A DNA stretch of 32,692 bases from an uncultured Collinsella sp. (GCA_959604825.1 CAUHCN010000029.1:1-32692); one strand, 5' to 3'; positions 21,575-30,188 are shown, counted from the first letter of the stretch. The notes: generated from the sequence alone by a model not told the origin. A program made the numbers and translations.

Positions 21575-24055
21575 ATGGAATCGTTGTACCGAAAGTATCG
21601 CCCGCTCACCTTTGACTCCGTGGTGGGCCAGCAGCATATCGTCTCGACGCTCGAGCACGCCATCACCGAGGGGCGCCTGTCCCACGCCTACCTGTTCTGC
21701 GGACCGCGCGGCACGGGCAAGACCACCATGGCGCGCATTCTGGCCAAGGCGCTGCTGTGCCGCAATGCCGAGGCGGCGCGCGCCGAGGGTGCAAGCGGCT
21801 GCATGCCCGACGGTACTTGCGAGGAGTGCGAGCTCATTGCCGAGGGTAACCACCCCGATGTCTACGAGCTCGATGCCGCCTCCCGCACGGGCGTGGACAA
21901 TGTGCGCGAGGAAATCATCAACTCCGTCAACTTTGCCCCGGTGCGCGGCAAGTACAAGATCTATATCATCGACGAGGTCCACATGCTCACGACGGCGGCG
22001 TTCAACGCGCTGCTCAAGACGCTCGAGGAGCCGCCGGCACACGTGATCTTTGTGCTGTGCACCACCGACCCGCAAAAGATTCTGGAGACCATCCTCTCGC
22101 GCTGCCAGCGTTTCGATTTCCATCGCATCGGCAACGAGGATATCGAGCGTCGCCTGGCATACGTGTGCGAGCAGGAGGGCTTCGATTACGACGATGAGGC
22201 GCTGGCTATCGTGGCGCGCCATGCCAAGGGCGGTATGCGCGACGCGTTGTCCACGCTGGAGCAGCTGAGCGTCTTTGGCAACGGTTCTGTGCATGCGGAC
22301 GACGCCCGCTCGCTTTTAGGCGAGGTTTCGGACCAGATTCTGGGCGAGTTTTCCCGCGCCATTGCCGATCGCGATGTTGCCGAGCTCTATGGACTGATCC
22401 GTGCGCAGGTCGAGGAAGGAAACGACCTGCTGGAGCTGACGCGCGACCTGGTGGCGCATGTGCGTGACGTGTACGTTGCCTGCGTTGCCGGTGCCCGTGC
22501 CGAGCTGTTTGAGGGCGGCTCCGAGCAGGCCGAGGCGCTTGCTGCCGAGGCCGCTGCCTTTGGCGAGCATCCTGCCGACCGCCTGGCCCGTGTGCTGACG
22601 GTGCTCGACGATGCCGCACTGGAGATGAGGGGCGCGAGCGACGTGCGCCTGGTGCTCGAGATCGCCTGCACGCGCCTGGCACGTCCCGAGGCCGATTTAA
22701 CGATTGAGGCATTGGCCGAGCGCGTGGCCCGCTTGGAGGCCATGGTTGCCAACGGCGCCGTGCCGGCGAGCGTGGCTGCTGCTCAGGCCGCCGCGCCTGC
22801 AGCATCCGTACCCGCTGCTGCCCAACAGCCGACGCTAATTTCGGGCGCTCGTGCTGCCGCTCCGGCGGCATCCGCTGCCCCCGCTGCTACGTCCGCGCGC
22901 CAGGGCGGTATGCCTTGGGACCGTGGTGCTGCTGTTCCGGCTGCCCAGCCTGCGTCCCGTTCTGCGTCCGTGTCGGCTTCCAAGCCTGCAGCGCCTGCAC
23001 CTCAGCCTGCGCCGACTCCGACGCCTCAGCCCGTTGCGGCCCCCGCGCCTGCCACCGCTCCGGCACCTAAGCCCCAGTCCAACAATGCCGCCCAGGTTGC
23101 CGCCGCCGGTACTGCCGAGACGCCCGCGGTCGAGGATGCCGGAGAGCTGCAGCGCAAATGGGCCGAGGTTGTCGAGCGTGTCAAGGCGCGTCAGGCTTCC
23201 TACGCGGGGCTTTTGCTCAATGCCCGCGCCACGGCTGACGACGGCTCCAGGCTCACGGTCTCGTTCCCCGCGGGCTCGACCTTTGCCATCAAGATGCTTG
23301 GACGCGCCGACACGCAGTCGGTGGTCCTGCCGACAGTCAGTGCGGTCTTCGGTCGTCGTACCGTCGACTATGTCCTGGATGGGGGTGGCACGCCGGCTCC
23401 TCAACATGAGGAGCATTCTCCATCTGCACGGGCTGCGGTATCTGCGGACCCGCAACCCGTGTCCTCGGCGGCCCCTGCATCCTCGAGCGCCAGCGCGACG
23501 CAGCCAAAAGCAGCACCGATAGCGGCGCCGACCCCGTCGGCGCCTAAGCCCGTCATGGCCAAACCGGCTGCTCCGACACCCGCGCCCAAGCCTGCCTCGC
23601 CCGCGCCCAAGTCGTCTGACCTGGGCAAAGCCCCCTGGCTGCGCTCCGACAACCCCGCCGGCGCTCCTGCCACGGGCAAGCTCCCGACCGAGCCCGCGCC
23701 CCGAGCGCCCGAGCGCGCGTCCGCTCCCAAGGCTCAGCCCGCCGCGCCGTCTGCGCCATGGGAATCCGAGCAGGTTCCCTACGACGATGCCATGGTTGGC
23801 GGTTTTGTTGCCGATGCTGGTGGGGACGATCTGCCTCCGTTCGACGTGCCGGGTGCGGCGTCCGCGCCCAAGTCCGCTGCAACTGCCCCCAAAGAGGAGG
23901 ACGCTCCTGCAGCTCCCTGGGAGTCCAACTCCGGTGCGGGCGGCCCCTTCGGCCATCAGGGTGCAGCCCCGAGCATCCCGCAGACCGAGGACGAGGCCAA
24001 AGCCCTCATCCGCAGCGTCTTCGGCCAGTCCACCATCTTCAAGCCGGTGGAGTAG
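21575..24055 (+). CDS. dnaX: DNA polymerase III subunit gamma/tau
   Basis: Clamp-loader ATPase of the replisome, 826 aa. Residues 1-365 hold the AAA+ core and collar: YRKYRPLTFDSVVGQ start, Walker A GPRGTGKTT (43-51), zinc-site cysteines 62, 76, 82 and 85, Walker B IIDEVHML (131-138), and SRCQRF. Residues about 395-520 and 590-800 are Ala/Pro/Ser-rich linkers around a more ordered segment (about 525-605, ELQRKWAEVVERVKARQ) that should be the tau-type domain. The protein ends with an EDEAKALIRSVFG helix. I see no slippery A-run for gamma frameshifting. ATG 21575 has GGGGGAG 5-7 bases upstream. It sits close to ybaB and recR, a conserved bacterial arrangement, interrupted here by an antisense orphan. 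Confidence 0.96.
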   Translation: MESLYRKYRPLTFDSVVGQQHIVSTLEHAITEGRLSHAYLFCGPRGTGKTTMARILAKALLCRNAEAARAEGASGCMPDGTCEECELIAEGNHPDVYELDAASRTGVDNVREEIINSVNFAPVRGKYKIYIIDEVHMLTTAAFNALLKTLEEPPAHVIFVLCTTDPQKILETILSRCQRFDFHRIGNEDIERRLAYVCEQEGFDYDDEALAIVARHAKGGMRDALSTLEQLSVFGNGSVHADDARSLLGEVSDQILGEFSRAIADRDVAELYGLIRAQVEEGNDLLELTRDLVAHVRDVYVACVAGARAELFEGGSEQAEALAAEAAAFGEHPADRLARVLTVLDDAALEMRGASDVRLVLEIACTRLARPEADLTIEALAERVARLEAMVANGAVPASVAAAQAAAPAASVPAAAQQPTLISGARAAAPAASAAPAATSARQGGMPWDRGAAVPAAQPASRSASVSASKPAAPAPQPAPTPTPQPVAAPAPATAPAPKPQSNNAAQVAAAGTAETPAVEDAGELQRKWAEVVERVKARQASYAGLLLNARATADDGSRLTVSFPAGSTFAIKMLGRADTQSVVLPTVSAVFGRRTVDYVLDGGGTPAPQHEEHSPSARAAVSADPQPVSSAAPASSSASATQPKAAPIAAPTPSAPKPVMAKPAAPTPAPKPASPAPKSSDLGKAPWLRSDNPAGAPATGKLPTEPAPRAPERASAPKAQPAAPSAPWESEQVPYDDAMVGGFVADAGGDDLPPFDVPGAASAPKSAATAPKEEDAPAAPWESNSGAGGPFGHQGAAPSIPQTEDEAKALIRSVFGQSTIFKPVE

Positions 24056-24076
24056 CTGCGCAGGCGGGTATACTGC

Positions 24077-24550
24077 TCAAGAAGAGAACCCCTTGCCCGG
24101 GCGCATCTGTATTTCGGACATGTGCAACGTGGTGCCGCGTATATCGCATTCGAGCAGACAGGCGCGTGACGGTCGGCCTAGGATGCTGAGGTCGATACGA
24201 TACGTCGCATGGCTGTCCGTGTACTCGACTTGCTCGGCGTTGACGGTTGCTCCGATTGTAAATAAAGAGCCCAGTTCGGCATCGACAATCTTGGAGTCCT
24301 TTATCTTGACCTTGAACTCTTGGTAGAGGGACGGGCTGTTGTAGTAAATGGTTCGGGTTCCGTCGGTGCATTCATCGGTCGTCTCCCATTTGACGACGGG
24401 CTGGTCCGAGCTGGCTATCAGCAGTTCTGCTCCAAAAGCTATGGCATGGGTGATGATAACCAGTAATACCCAGACGACAAAGAGATAGAGAACCACATAT
24501 GCAACGGGGTGTTTTGAGCGGATGTTTTGGAGTACGGCTGGGACATTCAC
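24077..24550 (-). CDS. Small membrane-anchored protein of unknown function
   Basis: A 157-aa protein. A short N-terminal stretch is followed by a strong membrane span (about 17-42, YVVLYLFVVWVLLVIITHAI) and a predicted outer domain with two or three cysteines (in TDECTDG, RACLLECDI) and beta-rich sequence. I do not recognise the family. The start is GTG 24550 with a good GGAGGT site 7 bases upstream. Its codon usage and base composition look less GC-rich than dnaX and recR beside it, so it may be a later insertion into the dnaX-ybaB interval. It ends 21 bases from the convergent dnaX stop, with no clear terminator between. Confidence 0.7.
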   Translation of the reverse strand: MNVPAVLQNIRSKHPVAYVVLYLFVVWVLLVIITHAIAFGAELLIASSDQPVVKWETTDECTDGTRTIYYNSPSLYQEFKVKIKDSKIVDAELGSLFTIGATVNAEQVEYTDSHATYRIDLSILGRPSRACLLECDIRGTTLHMSEIQMRPGKGFSS

Positions 24551-24585
24551 GAGGGCACCTCCAAATCGTCATCTATGACAATCAA

Positions 24586-24591
24586 ATTATA
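24586..24591 (-). promoter_or_regulatory. -10 box for the small membrane-anchored gene
   Basis: TATAAT on the minus strand within GGGTATAATTTG lies about 36 bases before the GTG start. No clear -35 is seen. Confidence 0.45.
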
Positions 24592-24695
24592 CCCAGCCGC
24601 CATGCGTGCCGCCTCGAGCAGCGGCTCGGCATTTTGCCATGTAGCCTTGTAGCCCTACGCATAAACTGCCTGGTTCCAGCTCTGCTAGATGTAGC

Positions 24696-24738
24696 TTGAG
24701 ATAATTATGCAACCTTGCATAATTCGACCTTGCATAAT
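24696..24738 (+). promoter_or_regulatory. Promoter with palindromic TTGCATAAT repeats upstream of ybaB-recR
   Basis: TTGAGA (24696-24701) and CATAAT (24718-24723), 16 bases apart, form a promoter candidate. It overlaps a perfect inverted repeat, ATTATGCAA (24704-24712) / TTGCATAAT (24715-24723), and a further direct copy CCTTGCATAAT at 24728-24738 repeats 24713-24723. The arrangement looks like an operator laid over the promoter. A second, weaker start near TACGAT (24819-24824) is possible. Confidence 0.5.
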
Positions 24739-24899
24739 CTTGGGCGTGCGTCACGCTCAAGGACATGTATATCGACTGAGGTAGCGTGTCCGCCCCGCTT
24801 GCTTGCCCCGCGCCGTGGTACGATTTTTGAGTTTGAAAGTCCCGCCGTGCTCCGGCTGCCCTTGCAGCTCGGCGCGCGGCCGCACGTAAAGGAGCCATC

Positions 24900-25220
24900 A
24901 TGGCCGGTATGAACATGCAGCAGATGATGAAGCAGGCCCGCAAGATGCAGGAGCAGCTTGCCGCCGCGCAGGAGAACCTCAAGTCCCAGACCGTCGACGC
25001 CTCTGCCGGCGGCGGCATGGTCAAGGTGACCGTCAACGGCGAGATGGAGCTCGTCAACCTCACCATCGATCCCGATGCGCTCGATCCCGAGGACGTCGAT
25101 ATGCTGCAGGACATGATCATGGCTGCCGTCAACGAGGCCGTCCGCGGCGTCAACGAGCTCGCCAACAAGCAGATGGGCGCCATCACCGGCGGCCTCAACA
25201 TCCCGGGCATGCCGTTCTAA
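24900..25220 (+). CDS. ybaB: YbaB/EbfC family nucleoid-associated protein
   Basis: A 106-aa DNA-binding nucleoid protein that forms dimers with a tweezer-like shape. The N-terminal helix is Met/Gln/Lys-rich (MNMQQMMKQARKMQEQLAAA), the centre has the family core GGGMVKVTVNGEMELVNLTID, and the C-terminal helix (MLQDMIMAAVNEAVRGVNEL) completes the fold. Length is normal for the family. AAAGGAG gives good spacing to ATG 24900. It precedes recR by 13 bases, the conserved ybaB-recR pair behind dnaX. Confidence 0.95.
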   Translation: MAGMNMQQMMKQARKMQEQLAAAQENLKSQTVDASAGGGMVKVTVNGEMELVNLTIDPDALDPEDVDMLQDMIMAAVNEAVRGVNELANKQMGAITGGLNIPGMPF

Positions 25221-25233
25221 GACACGCATATAT

Positions 25234-25830
25234 ATGAGTGCGAATCACAGTCTGCAAAAACTGCTCGATGAGCTGGGCCGCCTGCCGGGCATTGGTCCCA
25301 AGTCAGCTCAGCGCATCGCCTATTACCTGTTGGAGGCTGACGCCGAGGAGGCGCGCCGCCTGGCCGAGGCCATCCTGGAGGTTAAGCAGGAGGTTCACTT
25401 TTGCAGCCGCTGCTTTAACTACGCCACGGCCGACGAGTGCTCCATCTGCCAGGATTCGATGCGCGACACCACTCGCATTTGCGTGGTGGGCGAGCCGCGC
25501 GACGTCCAGGCGATCGAGCGCACGGGCAGCTACCACGGTCTCTACCACGTATTGGGCGGCGTGATCAGCCCCATGGACAAGATTGGCCCCGAGCAGCTGC
25601 ACATCCGCGAGCTGCTGGCACGCTTGGGTCACGAGGACATCCACGAGGTCATCATCGCCACCAACCCCAATATTGAGGGCGAGACCACGGCGAGCTACCT
25701 GGCCCGCACTATCAAGCCGCTGGGCGTCGAGGTGTCGCGTCTGGCGAGCGGTCTGCCCGTGGGCGGCGACCTGGAGTATGCCGACGAGCTTACGCTCGGG
25801 CGCGCCATCGAGGCCCGTCGCACGATTTAG
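25234..25830 (+). CDS. recR: Recombination protein RecR
   Basis: RecFOR-pathway protein that loads RecA at single-strand gaps, working with RecO/RecF. The 198 aa contain an N-terminal helix-hairpin-helix (LGRLPGIGPKSAQRIAYYLL), a C4 zinc finger with Cys57, 60, 69 and 72, a Toprim domain beginning CVVGEPRDV (about 83-91) and the Walker-B-like VIIATNPNIEGE. Length matches the family. ATG 25234 lacks a good ribosome site but is close to ybaB, so coupled translation is likely. The end of the gene is followed by a hairpin at 25868. Confidence 0.96.
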   Translation: MSANHSLQKLLDELGRLPGIGPKSAQRIAYYLLEADAEEARRLAEAILEVKQEVHFCSRCFNYATADECSICQDSMRDTTRICVVGEPRDVQAIERTGSYHGLYHVLGGVISPMDKIGPEQLHIRELLARLGHEDIHEVIIATNPNIEGETTASYLARTIKPLGVEVSRLASGLPVGGDLEYADELTLGRAIEARRTI

Positions 25831-25867
25831 GTGGCGAGCCTGCTCCTGCCGTATGTTTTCCTCGCGA

Positions 25868-25911
25868 CGCACGGGGTAGTCATAATTTCCCCGTGCGACT
25901 GTAAGTTTGTT
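25868..25911 (+). terminator. Terminator after recR
   Basis: CGCACGGGG (25868-25876) and CCCCGTGCG (25889-25897) form a perfect 9-bp stem with a 12-base AT-rich loop, followed by a modest T-rich tail, 38 bases after the recR stop. Confidence 0.55.
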
Positions 25912-25921
25912 GTGCAACAAA
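25906..25921. promoter_or_regulatory. Perfect TTTGTTG-TG-CAACAAA palindrome
   Basis: Two 7-bp arms around a 2-base centre form a 16-bp inverted repeat downstream of the recR terminator and about 100 bases before the next operon's promoter. It resembles an operator. No regulator is identified. Confidence 0.35.
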
Positions 25922-25982
25922 GATGCTTTGTATCCGCTTATCGCATGGATGCTTCCACTCGCATCCTTAATTTGCCCATTCG

Positions 25983-26013
25983 TTGCGCAACCTTTTGGGT
26001 TCGCTGATACACT
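25983..26013 (+). promoter_or_regulatory. Promoter of the second kinase operon
   Basis: TTGCGC (25983-25988) and extended -10 TGA-TACACT (26005-26013), with 19 bases between hexamers, as in the tRNA-Arg promoter. Predicted start is near 26020, about 55 bases before ATG 26075. Confidence 0.45.
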
Positions 26014-26074
26014 CAAAATGGATTCGAATGAATGCGCCGCTCCCGAGCGGCGTGTTTTTGTTGGAGGAGAACGC

Positions 26075-26980
26075 ATGCGGCCCGGTGGCACTCAGACAAA
26101 GCGCGGCACCGCGGTGCGCATGCGACGCCGACTGGGCTTGGCGCCGCGGGCGTACGCACTGCTGTCTTGCTCGCTGGTGCTGGTCATAGCTGGCGTTTCT
26201 GCCTATGGCATGACCGTGCCGTCCATGATGCAGGCACATGCCGCACGCGAACCGCGCGTGGGGCATGAGGTCAAAAGTGATCTGGGCACCACGACTGGAT
26301 ATGCTTGGGCAAGTGTGGTCGCGCATATTGTGTTTGGCGCCGACGACGCGGACGGCGCCGAGGCCCCGGACAACGAAGTCACGCTTGCCAATGGCAAAAC
26401 CATCGTGCTCACCAACACCAAGATCATCGATCGGTTGTCCAACAATAGCGTGGCGGCAACGGTGAATAAGGTCGAGCAGCAGAAGGAGCAGGACGCCCAG
26501 CAGTCCGGAAAGCCCGGTAGCTCGGATACTTCTGGCTCCGGCTCGGATTCGTCGAGTTCGGGCGGCGGCTCTGGGTCGGGTTCCTCTGCCGGAGGGTCTG
26601 GAAACGGCGGCTCGACGGGCGGCAACACTGACAACGATGCAAACTCCGGTGGCCTTTCCGCTGCTGAGGAAGAGAGCATTCACAGTTGGCTTGTGACCAA
26701 GTACAACATGCTCGACGGCTATGTTTCTCGTGCCAATGACGTGGTTTCGACCTATAACTCTACGGGAGATCCCAGGCCGTGCGACAGCCTGGTCGGGGAG
26801 ATGTTTGTCATTCGAGCCGAGTTCGGTCGTCAGACATTCTCGCCCCGGTCAAAGTGGTATCAGCAGTATGCCAATCTGTGGGGCTGTTACACCAACCTAT
26901 GTCAATGGGTCGGCCATTACGGCGATGATGACGTCGCGCTCGGTAACTTCAACAATAACGTGGCGGCGCTTGCCCTATGA
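26075..26980 (+). CDS. Exported Ser/Gly-rich membrane-anchored protein of a kinase operon
   Basis: A 301-aa protein I cannot assign to a family. A basic N-terminus (RMRRRLGLAPRAY) leads into one membrane span (about 30-52), then an outer domain with a TLANGKTIVLTNTKIIDRL stretch and a VEQQKEQDAQ helix, a long Ser/Gly-rich linker (about 145-190), and a C-terminal domain of about 110 aa (IHSWLVTKYNMLDGYVSRAN, two WxxC-like segments with three cysteines, NNNVAAL end). GGAGGAGA precedes ATG 26075 by 4-5 bases; earlier in-frame ATGs lack ribosome sites. Its stop overlaps the kinase start in ATGA, so it is likely a sensor or partner of that kinase. Confidence 0.72.
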   Translation: MRPGGTQTKRGTAVRMRRRLGLAPRAYALLSCSLVLVIAGVSAYGMTVPSMMQAHAAREPRVGHEVKSDLGTTTGYAWASVVAHIVFGADDADGAEAPDNEVTLANGKTIVLTNTKIIDRLSNNSVAATVNKVEQQKEQDAQQSGKPGSSDTSGSGSDSSSSGGGSGSGSSAGGSGNGGSTGGNTDNDANSGGLSAAEEESIHSWLVTKYNMLDGYVSRANDVVSTYNSTGDPRPCDSLVGEMFVIRAEFGRQTFSPRSKWYQQYANLWGCYTNLCQWVGHYGDDDVALGNFNNNVAALAL

Positions 26981-28821
26981 TGACCGATCTTGCATCCACC
27001 ACACCACAATCGCTCGGTCGCGATCCCATGGTCGGCCTGCGCCTGGCGCGTGTCGACGGGTTTGAGCCGGCCATTGCGCTCGGTCAGGACGAACTGCCTG
27101 CCTATCTGCGTCGTTTTACGATGCTGTTTGCCGACGATGCCACCATGCGCCGTGGCGGTATCGGCCGCGTGACGCGTGCCGTCAACGCCCAAGGCGAGGC
27201 CGTGGCGCTCAAGCAGCTCATCTTGCCGACGCGCGATGAGTTTGACGACGATGCAACTCACGAGGCGCTGGTCGCCAAGTTCAAGGCGGCGTTTCGCGAG
27301 GAATATGAATGCCATCGCGCCCTTTCGGGCCTTAAGGGCTTTCCCCGCCTCTATGGCTGGGGCGAGGTCGACGGTGTGCCTGCAATTGTCATGGAATGGG
27401 TCGAGGGCGAGACGCTTGCCCGCTTGCGTTCGCGACTTGCCGTGGACGATGCCGGACGCCTGTCGCCGCTTGTGGCGGCGCGTCTGGGTCGCGACCTGTT
27501 CGATCTGCTCTGCCGCATGAGCCTGGTGGGGGAGGGCTTTGTCCATCGCGATATCTCGCCCGCTAATATTATGGTGCGCACGGCGCGTCTACCGCTTGAC
27601 CGGCAGCTTGCCGAGGGTGCCTTTGACCTGTGCCTGATCGACTTTGGCTCGTCGCTGGCGCTTGAGCCTGCGTCGGCCGTGGCCGGTACCGGCGGCAAGG
27701 CGTCGTTTACGGAGCGTTATGCCACGCTGCGTCGCGCGACGGTTGCCTATGCCCCGCCCGAGATGCTCACCGACGATATTCCCGACCTGCGCGCTTTGCG
27801 TATGTCGCCGGCGATTGACGTCTATGCCGCGGCAAGCACGGTTTACGAGCTCATTGCCGGCATCGCGCCATACGAAGCCGCGCCGAGCACTTCGGGCACC
27901 TCGGGTTCGCGCAAAAAGACGCGCGACATCGCGAGCCCCTACCGTCTCAAGATGGACACGCGGCCCGACTATCCCATTGGTGCCCATGCGCCCGGTTGCG
28001 ATTTGACGCAGCTGCTTCATCGCGAGCCCGATGTGGCGCTCGCCGCGGCCGAGCAGGCCCAGCAGCTGGGGCTTGAGCCGGATTCCGAGGAGCTACGCGA
28101 TGCGCTGGCGTTTGTCGATGCCCAGCTGTTCAACGTGGTGATGGCCTGTCTGTCCAGCCATCAAAAAGATCGTCCCGAGCCGGCGGCGGTCGAGGCGGCG
28201 CTCTCGGCGTTTTGTGACCACTATGCGCAAAATGTCGGTCGTTCGCTCCGCGGCGAGCCGCTCACGCCGTGCCCCATGGATGCGTCTGGCCGTGCGGTTC
28301 GTCGCGCGCTGATGGTCGGCGCGACGGTCGTCTGTGGCGTGGTTTGGGCTGTGGTCGTGGTTTCGGCCGCGCTGCTGGCGTCGGGCGCTCGCGTGACGGC
28401 GACTTTGGGATCGCTCGTGTGGTCTGGGACGCTACCGGGTATTATTGCCGCACTGGCGTTGGCGCTGCCAGGCATAGCCGGCGTTACCGCGGGGGCACTT
28501 GCGCGCAATCGGCGCTCGGGGTTCCTGCAGGGTGTGCTTGCGCTTTCTGCCTGCGAGGTTCCAGTACTGGTTGTGGCTGCATGTAGCGTATTTTCCCAAC
28601 GCGCCGTGATGGGCGGCCTTGTTGCCGCTCTGGTTGCAACCTATACGCTTACGTGGTTTTTGCTTGCGATGGGCTTTGCCTTTGAACTTCCCGTTTCGGC
28701 ACCGCGACGCACAAAAGCCCAGATGGCGACTCCGCTTGCCGGTGGAGCCGCAGCTGCCCGTACTTTTGGCGGACCTGTCGAAGTATCGTCCGATTCTATT
28801 TCTACGACCAAGGAGGCCTAG
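26977..28821 (+). CDS. Ser/Thr protein kinase with C-terminal membrane spans
   Basis: A 614-aa kinase. The first 50 residues precede an atypical glycine loop (RRGGIGRVTRA, about 58-68); Lys79 in VALKQL, catalytic loop FVHRDISPANIMV (His190, Arg191, Asp192), DFG 222-225 (IDFGSS), and YAPPEM in the activation end. Residues 280-350 include a charged loop (GTSGSRKKTRD) and the kinase fold ends near 415. Residues 445-575 hold four membrane spans and a short cytoplasmic end follows. The kinase is less canonical than the PASTA kinase but its active-site residues are intact. ATG 26977 overlaps the upstream stop; a second ATG follows at once. AAGGAGG after it belongs to the next gene. Confidence 0.9.
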   Translation: MMTDLASTTPQSLGRDPMVGLRLARVDGFEPAIALGQDELPAYLRRFTMLFADDATMRRGGIGRVTRAVNAQGEAVALKQLILPTRDEFDDDATHEALVAKFKAAFREEYECHRALSGLKGFPRLYGWGEVDGVPAIVMEWVEGETLARLRSRLAVDDAGRLSPLVAARLGRDLFDLLCRMSLVGEGFVHRDISPANIMVRTARLPLDRQLAEGAFDLCLIDFGSSLALEPASAVAGTGGKASFTERYATLRRATVAYAPPEMLTDDIPDLRALRMSPAIDVYAAASTVYELIAGIAPYEAAPSTSGTSGSRKKTRDIASPYRLKMDTRPDYPIGAHAPGCDLTQLLHREPDVALAAAEQAQQLGLEPDSEELRDALAFVDAQLFNVVMACLSSHQKDRPEPAAVEAALSAFCDHYAQNVGRSLRGEPLTPCPMDASGRAVRRALMVGATVVCGVVWAVVVVSAALLASGARVTATLGSLVWSGTLPGIIAALALALPGIAGVTAGALARNRRSGFLQGVLALSACEVPVLVVAACSVFSQRAVMGGLVAALVATYTLTWFLLAMGFAFELPVSAPRRTKAQMATPLAGGAAAARTFGGPVEVSSDSISTTKEA

Positions 28822-28824
28822 GTC

Positions 28825-29769
28825 ATGGCATCTCAAGTTAAGCTCACCCCATGCGGGGCCATGTTTGACATCTTTAAGCGCGCGGCGCATCTGAGCCATA
28901 TCGAGCTGTGCGGCCTGGTGCTTTCGTCCCGTCCGCTCGCCGACGGCCGCAGCCCGCAGAGCCGAGCCGCCGATCGCTCTTGGGTTTCCCGCTTTATCGT
29001 TCGCGCGCCGGTCGGCACGCTTCAGCAGCGCTACTTTGCCGAATACGGTACCTCGGCTGCGCGTATTATGTCGCAACTGGCCCTGCGCCAGCGAAATCCC
29101 ATGGACTCCACGGCTGTGATCAATATGGTGTGCGGTCCTGCAGGTGAACCGATGGTACGCGCGCTCGAAGAGTGCCATCAGGACACGAATCTCTATTGCA
29201 ACGCGCTCGATCGCCTGTCCCAGGCGGCGGAACTCATGCCCGCCGAGCGCGCCGAGGCCGTGCTGGTGCTGTTTGTCGCCGTCGGTTGTTCGGCGGATGT
29301 GCGGTCCTCGGTGAACTATGCCATCGACTACGCGCACGCGACCTGTGGCGGAGGCACCTCCACGCCGCGTTCGCTTGGCATGTCGATGACCGCGGGCGAA
29401 CGCGAACCCGCTCCGGCGCACCCCTTGGGCTTGCTGCGCGTACAAAACAGTTTTGTCGTGAGCGCCCCGCGCTGGATTCAGCCGAGTGAGCAGGGTGTTG
29501 AGATTGGTGCGCTGGCCACTGGTGAGGGCGATATTACCGACGTCGGCGACGATGTCTCGGCCCGCCATGCCCATATCTGGTGCGATGCTCAAAATATCTG
29601 GCACGTCGAGGACTTGTCGTCCACCAACGGAACCATGGTGGTAAACGGCGCGACGAACGTCTGCATCCAGGTCGAGCCCGGCCGCTCCGCTCAGCTCAAC
29701 CCCGGCGACGAGCTCAGACTTGGCGAATCCACCACCTACGCTATCCTCCTCGGCGTCGGCGCCCTCTAG
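28825..29769 (+). CDS. FHA-domain protein paired with the membrane kinase
   Basis: A 314-aa cytoplasmic protein whose N-terminal 200 residues are unassigned (MFDIFKRAAHLSHIELCGLV, many cysteines and helices, YAIDYAHATCGGG). Residues about 215-310 are an FHA domain with DVSARHAHIW and VEDLSSTNGTMVVNG, which should bind phosphothreonine. AAGGAGG (28810-28816) lies 8 bases before ATG 28825, and the kinase gene ends 3 bases before the start. It is probably the phosphorylated target or reader of the adjacent kinase. The third gene of the operon is followed by an unusual spacer. Confidence 0.88.
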   Translation: MASQVKLTPCGAMFDIFKRAAHLSHIELCGLVLSSRPLADGRSPQSRAADRSWVSRFIVRAPVGTLQQRYFAEYGTSAARIMSQLALRQRNPMDSTAVINMVCGPAGEPMVRALEECHQDTNLYCNALDRLSQAAELMPAERAEAVLVLFVAVGCSADVRSSVNYAIDYAHATCGGGTSTPRSLGMSMTAGEREPAPAHPLGLLRVQNSFVVSAPRWIQPSEQGVEIGALATGEGDITDVGDDVSARHAHIWCDAQNIWHVEDLSSTNGTMVVNGATNVCIQVEPGRSAQLNPGDELRLGESTTYAILLGVGAL

Positions 29770-29778
29770 TCGGCAGAT

Positions 29779-29816
29779 GGGGACGTTCCTTTTATGCCGG
29801 CACTCCGGGACACTCC
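29779..29816. repeat. Possible REP fragment, GGGGACGTTCC ... GGGACACTCC
   Basis: GGGGACGTTCC (29779-29789) and GGGACACTCC (29807-29816) flank a GCCGGC core. This pattern resembles the GGGGAC-type repeats linked to REP-associated transposases that I recall from Collinsella genomes. Only one copy is in the window, and no transposase is present. Confidence 0.35.
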
Positions 29817-29933
29817 ATGGCGCGCCAGGGCCAATCGCCCGGGGACGAAGCGTTCATTTTGGCCCTTGGCGGTCACCCGAGGTAAACCTTTACCGCCCAC
29901 CTATATTTGTCGAAATTACACGTGGCGGCGGGG

Positions 29934-29939
29934 TACAAT
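29934..29939 (+). promoter_or_regulatory. -10 box, candidate nifJ promoter
   Basis: GGGTACAAT with a poor -35 (TTGTCG at 29907-29912, 21-base spacing). It would give a long leader with hairpins. Confidence 0.35.
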
Positions 29940-30172
29940 AAACCCGCATGCGGATTTCCGTTGCGGGTGCCTCCCATCGCCGGGGCGTGCCCGGGAGCAT
30001 CCGGCATGCGGCCTTTGCGGCGCTCGGTCATGTGCAAGACGGGCAGCTGGGCCTGTGGAGTGCGTGCAGCCCTCCTCGCCTCGGCATGCCTTCTCTCCAC
30101 GCCATGTACCTGCTGCTGAGCCTGCCTGCCAGATGATTGGAAGCAACAGCGAAAATCCCATCACGCCAATAT

Positions 30173-30188
30173 CCCGGCGATCGCCGGG
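30173..30188. other. Perfect 16-bp palindrome CCCGGCGATCGCCGGG
   Basis: It lies 32 bases before the nifJ start, just upstream of the ribosome site. It could be an operator, or an RNA stem with minimal loop. Confidence 0.4.

Larger units (their letters stand above)
24551..24899. other. 349-base intergenic region before ybaB
   Basis: Beyond the two promoter elements listed separately (the minus-strand -10 and the repeat-bearing plus-strand promoter), I see no gene. The remaining leader (24740-24890) is GC-rich without a strong hairpin, ending in the AAAGGAG ribosome site. Confidence 0.6.
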
